DNA from: Earliella scabrosa
Lineage: Eukaryota; Basidiomycota; Agaricomycetes; Polyporales; Polyporaceae
DNA length: 64,000 nucleotides
Direction: 5' to 3'
NCBI GenBank assembly: GCA_022605405.1
Contig: JABYQQ010000010.1
Span: 310,001 to 374,000 of the forward strand
This document shows positions 11,997 through 23,257 of the stretch, piece after piece. The translations under genes were made by a program, and so were the position numbers. Under the pieces are notes generated by a model. The model searched no databases. It was not told where the DNA came from and saw only the letters and a program-made list of their open reading frames with translations. Position 1 is the stretch's first letter, and every line of letters starts with the position of its first letter.

Positions 11997-14900
11997 GGAT
12001 CTCAAACCTTCGTCACCGTGACCGCCGAGGAGTCAGGAGGACACACTCGCTATCGCCGAACGGGCGTGCCTGCGTAGTCTCCTTCCCTCGCATGTCTCCG
12101 CAGCCATGATCCATGATGACTCAATATCGCTGGTCGCCTATACCGCTCTCCCGCTGTTCCGCCATACGCTCCCGTGCAATGCTTCCATGCATGCCACATA
12201 CCCTGGCTCCCGCTCGTTGTCGTATTTATGGTTCGCTCTCACGACCTGATCGCCGCCCACACCCTTCTCCCCTTCTCCGATGCTCACGACTCGCTTAGTC
12301 GCTGTCCTGGCTTCTTTATTACCTCTGGCTTCCTCCTAGGCTGTCGGGGCTTGGGCCCCGGGGTCAATGTGCGGGCTTCTCCCTCTCGGGGTTGTCCGTG
12401 TGGAGATGCGTGCCTGTTCTTCCTTCACAGTCTTTCCTTCACTGCTGTTCTGCTTTGGCTGTCTTGATGTAGCTGGTTCTGAACTTTGGAGCTGCGGGCG
12501 GTCGGTCCCTCATGTGCACATGTCGTGTCGTTAAAGCTGTATTACTGGTTCCTGCTTTCGGTGGTTTCTCATCCTTGGTGTTTAGATATGGGTTCGTTGG
12601 CAGAATAGATGACACCTCTGCGCCTACAGGCACTCTAGAGTTCAATATACCGACTGCGGAGGGTGGACCCGTATCAGGGCCTTCCTCTCTCTCTTTCTCT
12701 CTCCTTACGTGAGCACGAGCGCAATCGCACGAAGCATCCCCAGCGCAGCGGTACGCCGATAACAAACTCTCATGCGCGTACGCGTTTACGCTTAGATTGA
12801 CAGCTCCGTCCTTCGGCCGCCCCACGATGCATGCTCCCACTGGCATGAACGATCGAGCTCGAGCTCCTGCCCGCAATGGCCAGTCCTTGCCTCGGAGCTT
12901 CGTCACTACTTTACGTGGCATCCGGACCCGGACGTGATCGACGCGGCCGCGGCCCGCACGACCCCCAGAGCTTGCACAATGCACACGCTTTACGCAAATT
13001 CAGGACGGAAGCCGAGCTTAGGCTAAGCTCTGCGCCCCCCTCGGCAGCGAAGAGGAAGGAAGGCGGGCGGGTCGACTGCCCTGCACCTGCATCGTTCTTC
13101 CGCCCGCGGGCGAAGTCGTTCGAATTTCTGGAGAACTGGACCCTAGCCTACCCTAGCTGACCAGACTCCAGAGCAGAGAATATGCCGTTTCTCGAGTGCG
13201 CAGTGTGCTGGAAGAGGTCCCGCATGCCGCCGATATCTCTCCATGCAACCGCGCAAAAGCCTCCCGGCCCTGCAAGGAGTTCTAATCTTCTGCTTCGAGG
13301 CCGGCTGCACCCAGTGGCGTGTGCCAGTGAGCTCGCGAGACCCTGAGCATATCATCACGTACATGCAGATCACCTCTGCGGTGAGGGAGTCAGATTCGAA
13401 CTCTATTTTCGGCGAAAGACGTGGCAAGTGAAACTTCCAGCTTCAAGCTTGGATGTGCACGACGCGTGACGCGTACGTCATGTGGCGTGACCGTTCGCGT
13501 CAAGGCGTCTGTCGCTTAGACTTGCCGGGTCGGGACGCGCGGCGCCGCTCCGACGTCGGCCTTTTGGTCGCGTCCCGACGCGTTCATCTCCCCAACCCAT
13601 GCTTTCCAACTCAACCTTCTTAAGTTTCTGCTCGATGCCCTCAGGGACTTGGACATCGACTCCATGATCGTGTTCCGACGTCGGGCTCAGAATGCTTTCT
13701 GCCGAGCTCGCGCAATACGAATGCGGCGATAGAAGAACTTCCTGATCAGAGGACGCCCGCCGCCCGTCGTTGCGATTTGAATGGAATACGAAGCTTAAGG
13801 CGACCGGTGAGTACTTACGTCTTCTGCAAAGTTTTGTGCGAGTCTACATGCACACGCCGTTTCTCCGTCACCTGGCAGATCAATCGCGGCCCCAGGTGTG
13901 CTCCGGCGAGGGTCGCCGAGGCTCTATGATGCCAGCCCAATGGCGGGTCGCGACGGGGGGATGGCGCATCATGCATCACGGCGGGTCTGCCACGGGCCTC
14001 GAGTGGACGACAGTCGTTGATGTCAGACCATGGACTGCATGTCATCATCGATCCCCTATGAAATGTTGGTGTGAGTGCCCAGCATTTTCAAGTTTCTGAT
14101 CACCCCCACGGGCCAGTGCCACGCATGATCATGACTCGCATCTTATGCATATGACCGCTGTAGGGTCGATCGTCTTGCGGTAGTTCCCTCGAAAATCGCG
14201 CCCCGGTCGCTATGCATGCACCCTTGCATCTGTATCTTCAGCGTTCAGAGTTGGTTCGCCGACACTTCGCGCTAGCGCCACCACGATTAGTGGCCCCGCC
14301 GGCGCGATGTCACGCCAGCTGACGCGCTCGGTGTACGCTAATGTCCTTGCGGCGGGTGCTCTTGGGACAGAATATTGCAGCTGCGAATGTCTGCTTATCG
14401 TGCGCCGGACAGGGTGCGTGGCGCGCTTGGATGGTGGCAAATGTGTTCCCGAGACTTCTTCCGAGCTGTGTGCGAGGGCAGCTGGCCGCTGCGGAGGTGG
14501 ATACGCAATTGAATATACTTCTCCTCGTCCCAGCTGCTTTGCTGCCGTTGAGGGACAGCAGATCCTTCTGGCATAGGCCCCGAGAGTCTATGCTTAGAGG
14601 AATGTGCCCCTGACGACGAGTGACGGCATATGGAACATGTGCACGGTCTGTCGCCCGCAAAGTGCGTCGTCTGGAACGGGGCCCAATTAGGCCTCAGAGA
14701 AGATGGAGCGGGCGTGTGAGCGTACGTGTCAGAATATTCTCCAGAGAAGTCGGAGCTGGCACGCTGGCGGCGGGCTTTGAGGGCCTCTCCCAGACACATG
14801 CTCTCTCCTCTGCATTTCTGCGGCGGACTTGGACGCAGCCTGAGCCCTCCGTGACTTCGGCCGCTAGCGTCCAGCTATTCCAGCTTTGGTCGAGCACTTT

Positions 14901-15669
14901 GCGTGGGGTGGAGCGGGCGGAGGGAAGACAAGGCAAGGGACGCGTTAGGCAAGATGCGAGCAGGCTGCAGAGATCTTGGCGCGCAGGACATCCAAGGAAG
15001 GCTGTTGAGTTCCCTGTCGGACAATGGGAATGCTTCTTTTCGCCGGTTAGCGGCGGGCTGCGATGAGCTTCTGCGGATTATTTGCAAACCGCGTTATTGC
15101 GCCTTCCCGCACGCTCGGGTGCTCCCCGCCGAGAGCGAGCGTGCTCCAGCTCGCGGGGAGTACGAGCTCGAGGGGCGGGACGACTGGGACATACGCGTTC
15201 ATTTTAGCAGGCACAGCCGCTTGCACGAAGGCTCGATCTCCGCCGATCGCGCTCTGATGGCCTCTGCGATACCGGCGGAATGTCTAGGCGCCCGGTGACA
15301 TTCCGGGGCGAGGGGCCATTTCTGGGAGGCGTGCATCTCACGGTGGACGCAGCGAGAGACAGCGGGGCCCATCAGCCGTTTCTGTGACATGATTTCACCT
15401 CGTCCGTGGGCCACCCCGCGCGTCTCTGTCCTCGCTTCTGCGCCTGCCTTCGATTTTTCTCTCCAGGGCCAGCGCCGTCCTCGTGCCGGACGTGTCCTTG
15501 TACTTATAGCTCTCCCTCCTTTGCTTCCCGCTCCGCTCCTCGCCTCCGCTCCCTCTCCGTTCCAGTCTCCTCCTTGCTCTTCCAATCCCGCCATCTTCCC
15601 CTCTCGCCCCATTACCACCTCTCGCCGCTATACGCGCGAGGCCTCCCCGACACGAAGACCCGGAACAAG
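11997..15669. other. Intergenic, 3.7 kb
   Basis: No convincing gene. Open frames of 90-180 codons occur on both strands, but they overlap, lack recognisable domains and cannot be extended by splicing. The last 250 nt are strongly pyrimidine-rich on the plus strand and are listed separately as a promoter region. Confidence 0.45.
15498..15640 (+). promoter_or_regulatory. CT-rich promoter tract of the Galpha gene
   Basis: A long C/T-rich tract on the coding strand ends about 30 nt before the Galpha start codon, with a TTATAG string at its 5' end. Pyrimidine-rich tracts at this place are a common core-promoter feature of filamentous fungal genes. Confidence 0.45.
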
Positions 15670-18029
15670 ATGCCGTCCAAGAACAAGATCGTCACCGAGG
15701 GCGACCCCCTCGCGTATCTCATGCTTCCGCCTCCGAACGAGACGGAGGAGCAGAAGCAGGCGCGAATGGCTGCAGAGGCGGAGGCGAAGAGGATATCGGA
15801 CGCGATTGACGAGGAGCTCCAGCGACAGGCTAAGGCAGAGAAGCGGGCCCCAAAGCCTGTCAAGATTCTTCTCTTGGGTCAGAGCGAATCCGGTACGTGG
15901 CACGGACTCTTCGCGCTCTCGCCTCCAGTTGACAGCGGCATGCGACCAAGGCAAATCAACAACACTGAAGAGTGAGTGCATACACTCGGCAGGTGATGAC
16001 GCTGTGGCTGATTTGGCGCGCAGACTTCCAGCTCATGAACACCCCCAAGGTGCGCCGCCCCCATCCGTGCGCATACACCCTCCTCCGCTCACCCTGATAG
16101 CAGGCGTTTCGCGCAGAACGCGCCTCGTGGCGCGCGGTCGTCCACCTAAACGTCGTGCGCTCGATTCGGATTATTCTTGACGCGATGGCGGACGCGCAAC
16201 TCCAGCAATACCACATTAACGCCTCGCCTATCCGCACGCATCCACCAGACCTCTCCCGCTCCCCCTCGGGTTCCTCTCTTTCAACACGATACAGACATTC
16301 ACCGCTGACCGCTGAACACCTGAAGCTCAAGCTTCGCCTGGCACCCCTTGTCCAGGTCGAGGAGGCGCTTATTCGGAGACTCACTCCTGCCGGCTCGGGC
16401 GAGCTTGAAGCCACGCAGCTTCGCGCCTATGGCTCCCATGCAGACCGTGCGCGCGCACTCGAGAAGGAGGTCGCTGTCAACTCCCAGTTCGCATGGAAAG
16501 GCGTGTTCAACAAGATGCTCAGCCGTAACAGCGGCGACGACGCAGACTACAACGACCCTGATGTGAGTACTTACATACTCGCCTTGTGCGGCGCCCTGGG
16601 ATTCAATGAATCCACATTGCGGGCGATGCCGGTAATCAAGCTTCAAGAGAGGTACTGATGCCCGCCGTCTCGCGTAGGATCCGTCGCGCATTCTCCATGC
16701 GTGTGCCGAGGACATGATTACGTTGTGGAGTGACCCGACCATCAAGGCGATGTTGTGCTCCCAAGGCATCCGCCTCGAGGACATGCCTGGATTGTGAGCT
16801 TTGTTCCGCAGTCCAAGTGTCGTCTTAGCTCACTGGCGCCGTCCTGACAGCTTCCTCGACTCATTAGAGCGTGTCACCCATCCCAAATACGTCCCGACAG
16901 ATGGTACGTGACCCTACAGCATCCGGCCTTTTCTTCCGTGACTGACGGAGTCTCGCAGACGACATCCTCCGCGCACGACTAAAGACGCTGGGCGTGTCTG
17001 AGCACAGATTCACCATCAAAGAGGGTGGGAAAGCTTGTTCCCTTTGCCCTAGATACGCTCTCACCGACTCGTGGTTTTTCCAGGTCATGCAGGAGGCATG
17101 CGAGGTGAACTTCGGATATACGACGTCGGCGGCCATCGGTCATTGGTGGGTAACTCGTCGTCCTGGCGATGATGCACGAGGCTGACTACCTCCGAAAATT
17201 TGCGTTTGCAGAGAGGTATGTGGTCTGGCTCGCATCACTCGTGGTGTTGCGTTGTTCCCGGAGCTGACGCGTTGTTGACGTCTCAGCGGCATGGGCGCCA
17301 TTCTTCGATGACATGAAGTACGTATCCATTTTTGTCATGGTTGGATCGGGCCGAGAACATGGCTCGAGGTTTTGCACGTCGGATGCTGACCAATTTTGTA
17401 TTTGAATAGCGCTATTCTCTTCCTTGCCCCGTTGAGCGGGTTTGACCAGGTCCTTGCGGAGGACGAGACCGTGAACCGGCTGGAAGACTCCGTGCTGCTG
17501 TGGAAGTCGATCTGCTCAAACCCTCTGCTGGGGAAGACGAACCTCATCCTGTTCCTCAACAAGATCGACATCTTCGCCGCGAAGCTCAAGGCGGGAATAC
17601 GGTTCGGGCAGTACATTATCTCGTATGGGAACAGGCCAAACGACTACGACAGCACCTCTGCGTGTGAGTGTTTGTGCTTTGTGCTTCGGCAGGGTTGCGG
17701 ACATGGCGATTGACGACTGGATGCATCACGCAGATATGCGTCGGAAGTTCGGGCAGATCCACAAGGAGTACTCACCGCAGGCGCGCAAGTTCTACTGCCA
17801 CTTCACTGCTGTCACAGTTAGTCTACTGCACGAGGTATCATCAGAAGTCTGAGAAACTGACTCGTTCGGTTGCTGCAGAACACGAAGACGACATCGGAGG
17901 TTCTGGTCAACAGTGAGCACCTGGTTCTGACGACCGCGTTCAAGTGTGTGTATGCTGACGTACCTACGCGTCCTAGTTCAAGAAATGATTATCATGTCGA
18001 ATCTCAAGAGCATCAACCTGACCGACTGA
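15670..18029 (+). CDS. G-protein alpha subunit, basidiomycete expanded type, switch-II Gln replaced by His
   Basis: A signalling GTPase acting downstream of a membrane receptor. Exons 15670-15892, 15951-15971, 16024-16049, 16104-16562, 16678-16793, 16851-16903, 16959-17024, 17084-17145, 17212-17215, 17287-17317, 17410-17663, 17734-17816, 17879-17912 and 17977-18029 give 494 aa. Motifs: P-loop GQSESGKS at 70-77, switch I RLKTLGV from 306, switch II DVGGHRS from 335, NKID at 404-407, and a TCAT-like loop near the end. Canonical Galphas have Gln where this one has His339, the residue that orients the hydrolytic water. The N-terminus starts MPSK, so there is no MG-type myristoylation site. The helical domain carries a long Ser/Pro/Arg-rich insert. 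Exon 9 is only four bases. The total is about 140 aa longer than standard Galphas, as in the multi-copy basidiomycete group. Confidence 0.9.
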
Positions 18030-19029
18030 GGTGGCGCTAGCTCCTCGAACCCTCATCCGCATCACGCTCGTTCTCGCTCTTCCCTGCGTCTTGGCCCCTC
18101 CCCGCCTGTGCTCATACCACTTGCATTGCATCCTTGTCAAAAGTTACAGGGTCCGGTTATGCTCTAGGGCGAGTCATGTACGCGTGCTACCCATTAGCAC
18201 CTGCATGCCGTCCGTTAATGGACTGTTGTACTTGCTTGCACCACACCCCCCGCACCCCCCGTACCCACACAGCCACTTTATTCACTCCCCAGCATTCTCC
18301 ATCGTTGATCGCCTATACCACGTTCTACGATCACTAGTAGTGTTGTATCATAGCGCACTTACGCATACAGTCATCGTCTATTGCTCTGGTCTCTTGCAAT
18401 GCTATCGGTCTTGTTCCTGGATGATAGGATATTGTCAGTATATTAACGTGAGCTCGATTCCCTAGGGTCGGCGTTCTACGACGTGCTGAAGAATAGCTTT
18501 ACGCGTAGAGCCTGCGCGTACGGTCACTGTGTTTGGTCATGTGATCGCGAGCATCGACGCGTTGGACGCGCGGAAGACGCGTCAGCGTCGCAGCCAACGT
18601 TACTTCTTCCTCCCTGCTTAACGCGTACGGCTCCACCTCAGGGTAGCTTCAAATCCTGGCATTGTGGCCTTCGTGTATCGTTTCTCAAACGGCGGGATGC
18701 CGTTGCTTGACCGTTACCTGTCGCGCGATAGCGATTCTGAGACGAAGGTGTGACCGTTCAAATTGTTCAAATGTTGACTCGGGTTTACCGTTTCTCAGAC
18801 GCAGAGCTGATCCTTCCTCGCAGGCCTGCAGGATCTGCAACTGTCTTGGAGACGTTTCTCTCCGGCGAGCGATCATGTGCGGTTATGTCTTAGTAGCCCC
18901 CGTCATGGTGTTCACGGTAACTTACACGCCGGCTAAGGCTTTACCTGAGGCTCGTGGCAGGCCGCATTCATGGTACACGTACAGAGCCCTGCAACACATT
19001 GGGTCAGCCGCAACATGAGCCCGCTCCCG
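18030..19029. other. Intergenic, 1.0 kb
   Basis: Galpha 3' region followed by sequence up to the inner edge of the right duplication arm. A C-rich stretch lies near 18240-18275. I see no gene. Confidence 0.45.
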
Positions 19030-19241
19030 AACAACGTCGTGATCGACAGCAAGCCTCGATCACTAACGGTACGTCGGGATCATCGGGCCTCGCCAGAGGC
19101 TGACCTCGACCGGAGAAGATATAAGGCCGTCCAGGACGATTCCCGGTCCTCCTCGTCTCTCCTCTTGCTTTCGTCCTTGCTTTCGGGACCCCGTCGTCCT
19201 TGCTTTCCTGCTCGTTTAACGTTCACCCTTCGTCCGCCTCG

Positions 19242-20950
19242 ATGCCACCCACACCGATATTCAAGCCACTAGCCGCAATCAGCATGGCCTCCATCCCAGA
19301 GCCGACCTCAAGCCCTCATTTCAACTGGGTCGGCCTCGCCGCAATCGCAGCCGTCGCAATCGGCTTCAGCGCAGTCGTCGTGCTCATCCACCGCAACCAC
19401 CGACGACTCCAAGCCCAGCTCCGGCTCGCACACAAGCTCGACCTCGAGAGTCAAGCCCAGGTCGCTACCATCACGAGTGGCCGACAGCTCGTCGACCTTC
19501 CGCAGTTTTGGACGGGAGGCAGACAGCTGCAGACGTCGGGGCTGAGTGCGACGGAGATCATGTCGGGGTCAGCGAAGGTCGCGGGTGAGCTCCCTCTTCC
19601 TGCGGCGCACGTCAGGATCTCGGCGTCGTCGCGGCTCCGGGACTCGGTCCTCTGCAAGGCCATCGGCCAGCTTCCCTTGCCCGACGCCGGCAAGCTCAAG
19701 GTCAGCCGCCCTTCCTTCTTCACTATATGCGCAGTACTGACTCGCACTAGCGCACATTGCTTGCCCCCGTCACGCGGAAGACGGCAGACAAGTCCTCGAA
19801 GAAGGAGGTCGAAGACATCGAGGCCACCGCAGGTCTCACCGAGGTCACAAGCGAGGTCGACCCCGACTCGACGCTCAGCTACCCCGAGTGGGTCCGCCCT
19901 CACCTCCCTGCGATCCGGGAGCAAGCCACGAAGGAGTGGAGCATCTACGTGCCTGAGACTGGGCTCGTGGCCGCGTCCTCGGTGTCGACCAACACGCCAA
20001 CGATGGCCATCCCCGAGATCATTGTCGTCCCTCCGCGTCCAGAGGACGACCTTCTGGGGCTTCCGACCGAGGAGAGCCTGGCGAGCATCTACAGCGAGGA
20101 CTCGTTCGATGGCGACCACGAAGAGGTCTTCCACTCCTTCGACCCGGAGTCGGAATACAGCGTGTACTCGATGGCGATGGACACGCCCAAGCTCGACATG
20201 GACCGTGAGTTCGATCGCGAGTCCGAGGCATCGTCGCCCTCGATCGACAGCCCTCCCCTCGAGACGCCGCCTCTGGCCGCTCAGCTTCCCCTTGCGTCGA
20301 TGGCGACGTTGTCGTGCTCGTTCAGCACCGCCCACCTCGCGACGAACGCGAGCTTCTACTTTCCGACCCTGCCGAGCTTTGCGGGGATGGACCACCTGAA
20401 GGTTCCTCCGCCGAGCTTCAACGCTCCCCGCAAACAGGAGGAGGACGACAAGGACCTCGGGATGTCGAAGGTGACGGGGAAGCCCTTCAAGCTGGAGTTT
20501 TCAGCAAGCTCTTCCTCAGCCAGCAACACCAGGGGTGCGACGATCCGGGAGAGGCGACAGGCGGCGGGCCTCGGCCTGAAGAGTATCGGCTTGGGCCTCG
20601 CAATCGGAGGTCAGAACGGAGACAAGAACCGTCTCTCTCCTACCAACCGACGGAGCTCGCCGACGATGAGCATCATGGACGAGCTCGAAGCCGAGGAAGC
20701 CGCATGGGCCTCTTTCGAAGACACCCGACGTCGCCCTCAGGAGGTCGCCTACACGTGCATTCTGGACGAGCTGGATGCGGAGGAGGAAGCGTGGCTTTCG
20801 TACAATGACTCGAGTGAGACCAGCGAAGACTCGGAGTCTGTAGATCTTAGCAGACTGCTGGACGAGCTTGAGGAGGAGGAGGCTATACTGCTCGGTCAGA
20901 TCCGGACCGGCGGACTCACGACATCTTTCCTACCTCCGATATCAACCTAA
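19242..20950 (+). CDS. Unrecognised single-TM protein with three acidic C-terminal repeats (right-arm copy)
   Basis: Paralogue of the gene at 6655-8354. Exons 19242-19700 and 19751-20950 give 552 aa; the intron sits at the same place. There is one hydrophobic segment at residues about 28-48. The repeats lie at about 459-475, 489-504 and 519-535, each with a D-E-L-[ED]-[AE]-E-E core and a hydrophobic or aromatic end, separated by Arg/Pro- or Ser/Glu-rich linkers. Relative to the other copy it has an extra four-residue acidic insert near the middle and a different Gly/Asn-rich stretch before the first repeat. The second exon begins Arg-Thr-Leu where the left copy has Arg-Thr-Met. Both copies being open argues for selection on the protein. 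Function is unknown. Confidence 0.75.
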
Positions 20951-22029
20951 CCCCCGCGCACGGTCCTGGCAACGAACGACGACTTCGACGGCTACACTGG
21001 CTACGACTATCGACAGAGGCTGGGGTGCCAGGCTCGGAGCACCTGCCTTCGGCATCTTCTTTCTATATTTCTCTCGCAACGCGCCGACTGTTTTCTCTTG
21101 GTGTATTCCAATCTCGGCGCTCGCTCTCGACTAGGTCCCTATCCCGCCTCGCTGCACCATCTCCCCGCCTACGATCTCTCGACGTGCTTTATCTGGACAA
21201 CACCTATCTCGGTATCTTGGTTCGACATACTCTATCGCAATAATCTCGCCACATCACCCTCAACTCTTCCACACCGCCGACTCCCTTCTTTCAGACTCGC
21301 CGCTCTCGCTCTCGTCAATCATCGTGTTATCGACATCGCTATCGACATGCTCTCAACGGTTATATTCGCAAGTGTTTTCGACTCGCTCTCGGTCTGCTCT
21401 GGGTCTGCTCTCGCTATCCTCTCTCCGCTCGTTCCTGGTCCTGTGGACACCGCTCCTGGCGCGCTCTTCGACGTCATCGACTCGCACCCAACTCCTGCAG
21501 TCGACGTCGCTATTCGTTCATCTGGTAAGTCTCATTATGCGTCTCCTATCCGTCTCCAGCACCTGATATACGTATGTATCACGCAGCGCTCTCGATGCGA
21601 TCCTCTTCGTGAGCTTCCTCCATCCAGTCGAAGGTTCATTCGACACCCCAGACGGCCACCCAATTCTGGTCGCCGAGGTGTCGTCATTCGTGCTCGTTCC
21701 CTCAACTGGTGAGTCTATCATACACTCAGTCCCTTCGCACATGTTCACATCTAGCATATAGGTTACCGCCGTTCCAGTGGTGCTCTTAGTCTTGAGCGAG
21801 CGACGCTCTCAGCCTCGTTCTCACCGTCGGCAGTCGCACCACTGTCGATACCTGTTTGCGCTTGTGGTCTTCCTGGTCAAGCTCTGGACGCCTGCAAGTC
21901 GCAGCGCTCTCATCACCCTCGATGTCGATCTCAAACTGAGTACCCTGAACGCGCTCTCGATCCCTGGCAAGTCAGACTCGTCGACATCGACAGTCGATCA
22001 CGCGATGTTCTCTCTTCCTCCTGGACAAC
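20951..22029 (+). other. Conserved downstream half of right arm, possible second gene
   Basis: Counterpart of 5561-6654. A frame from 21348 encodes a hydrophobic, Ser/Ala/Val-rich stretch of about 60 residues ending at a GTAAGT donor. Further open frames follow at about 21597-21711 and 21777-22124 with plausible splice sites between them. The open stretches are partly kept in the left arm, but frames do not join cleanly, so I do not call a CDS. Confidence 0.35.
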
Positions 22030-22450
22030 TCGCACCTCACCGCCCGCGGAACATGCACCTCGTTGTTCAGCTCGGCGGTCCTCTCTCGATGTCTCTTTGC
22101 TCGCTCTCGACAAGCAACGAGTGAACGATCTCCCGACATCCTCAGTCGCGATGCTCTTCTTGCGAAGACTCTGGTCCTGGTCTCAACTACACGCAAGATG
22201 CAGCACTCCCGCGACATGGTCCTCGACGTTCGCCGCTTTCCAACGTCGTAATCACCGCTTGCGGAACGCCCACCTCGATGTTCAGCCCAGCGGTTCTCCG
22301 ATGTCGCACCAGTTCACGCTCTGTACTCGCCTCGACAAAGCTGCGAGCGACAGGCCTCTCGACATCGTCGGTCGCGATGCTCCTATCGCGATGTGCTCCC
22401 CGGGCTTCTGCGACATGGTCCTCGACAATCGCCTTGGCAGTGCTTCCGAT
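22030..22450 (+). repeat. Degenerate ~0.2 kb tandem repeat, right arm
   Basis: Two diverged units of about 200-225 nt with matching blocks: GCGGAAC near 22046 and 22261, CGACATC near 22134 and 22360, and GCGACATGGTCCTCGAC near 22211 and 22410. A plus-strand frame of 208 codons (22097-22723) crosses them. Same arrangement as 5120-5560. Confidence 0.6.
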
Positions 22451-22925
22451 GTCGCTCTCGACGTACTCCTGGCTCGCCTTCGCCCATCGGCAAGCCTGAG
22501 ACTCACCTGCTCGACGTCCGCTATCGTGAAGCCCTCCCTCTGCCAGGCTCTAGTCGTCGCCCCTCCCCTTCGCTGTCGCTTTCGCGTCCCAACCAAACTC
22601 TTCCCTCCAGGTTCTCGTTCAGTAGGCTCCGCTGCTGACGACGGTCGAGTTGGTTGCCATAGTCCTCGCGACGGTGTTATCGGCCGCAGCTCGCAGCGGC
22701 CAAGACCCCTTTTCCCTTCTTAACCTCTGTGAATCTTCGAGTGTCCTTGTGACCTCGCTGTGGTGATCGGCCATGCCGAGAGCCTTTGCAGACGGTTAGA
22801 ACATCTTCGTGGTTGCATGTTTTAGTAGTCGACCGGAACCCCTGTGACGTTCGTTAGCTAGCATAATATCATGATGGTGTTGGGAAACATTGTGTGTTTG
22901 ACCTGCGACTTGTCCGGTACCGAGC

Positions 22926-23257
22926 CTCGACAGTGAACCTGCCACGGTCACCTCGTGAGTAGTCACCAAGCGGCGAAGCAGCACCACTTCGGAGGACACA
23001 AGTATTAGCATGTATTCCACCGCGAACAAGGAGCGAAAGCAGAACAACATCTGGTCTGGTAGTGTAGTGCGTGTGCGTGTGCGCGTGCGCGTGCGTGATT
23101 GCGAGAACCGTTTATATACCCAACATGTAACATCCTTTCGCCTGTGTCCTATGTCACGACCTGAGAATGCCCGTTCCGGTACCTTCTTCGGTGTCTATGT
23201 ATCTCCTCGTTAGTTCGTGATGTTATAATCCAAGCCATGTCTATGCGGCGCCCTGCG
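22926..23257. other. Intergenic with alternating purine-pyrimidine tract
   Basis: Short gap between the right arm and the DUF4048-type gene. It contains a GTGCGT/GCGCGT alternating tract at 23067-23097, a Z-DNA-prone microsatellite. No gene is seen. Confidence 0.5.

Larger units (their letters stand above)
19030..22925 (+). repeat. Right arm of the ~3.9 kb inverted segmental duplication
   Basis: Plus-strand copy of the segment found in inverse orientation at 4640-8567. Promoter, both exons, intron position, downstream region and tandem repeat are all collinear. The arms face each other and are separated by about 10.5 kb carrying the GPCR-like and Galpha genes. Confidence 0.85.

Noticed and set aside
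12439..12984. Minus-strand open frame of 181 codons in the GPCR-Galpha gap
   Set aside because: Low complexity, no domain, no neighbouring exons that extend it.
19451..20395. Minus-strand open frame of 314 codons
   Set aside because: Antisense to the acidic-repeat gene; strong codon bias there opens the opposite strand. A similar shadow frame occurs in the other arm.
4640..22925. Inverted arms as ends of one large transposon
   Set aside because: The arms are gene-bearing, nearly 4 kb long and no transposase or polymerase lies between or inside them.
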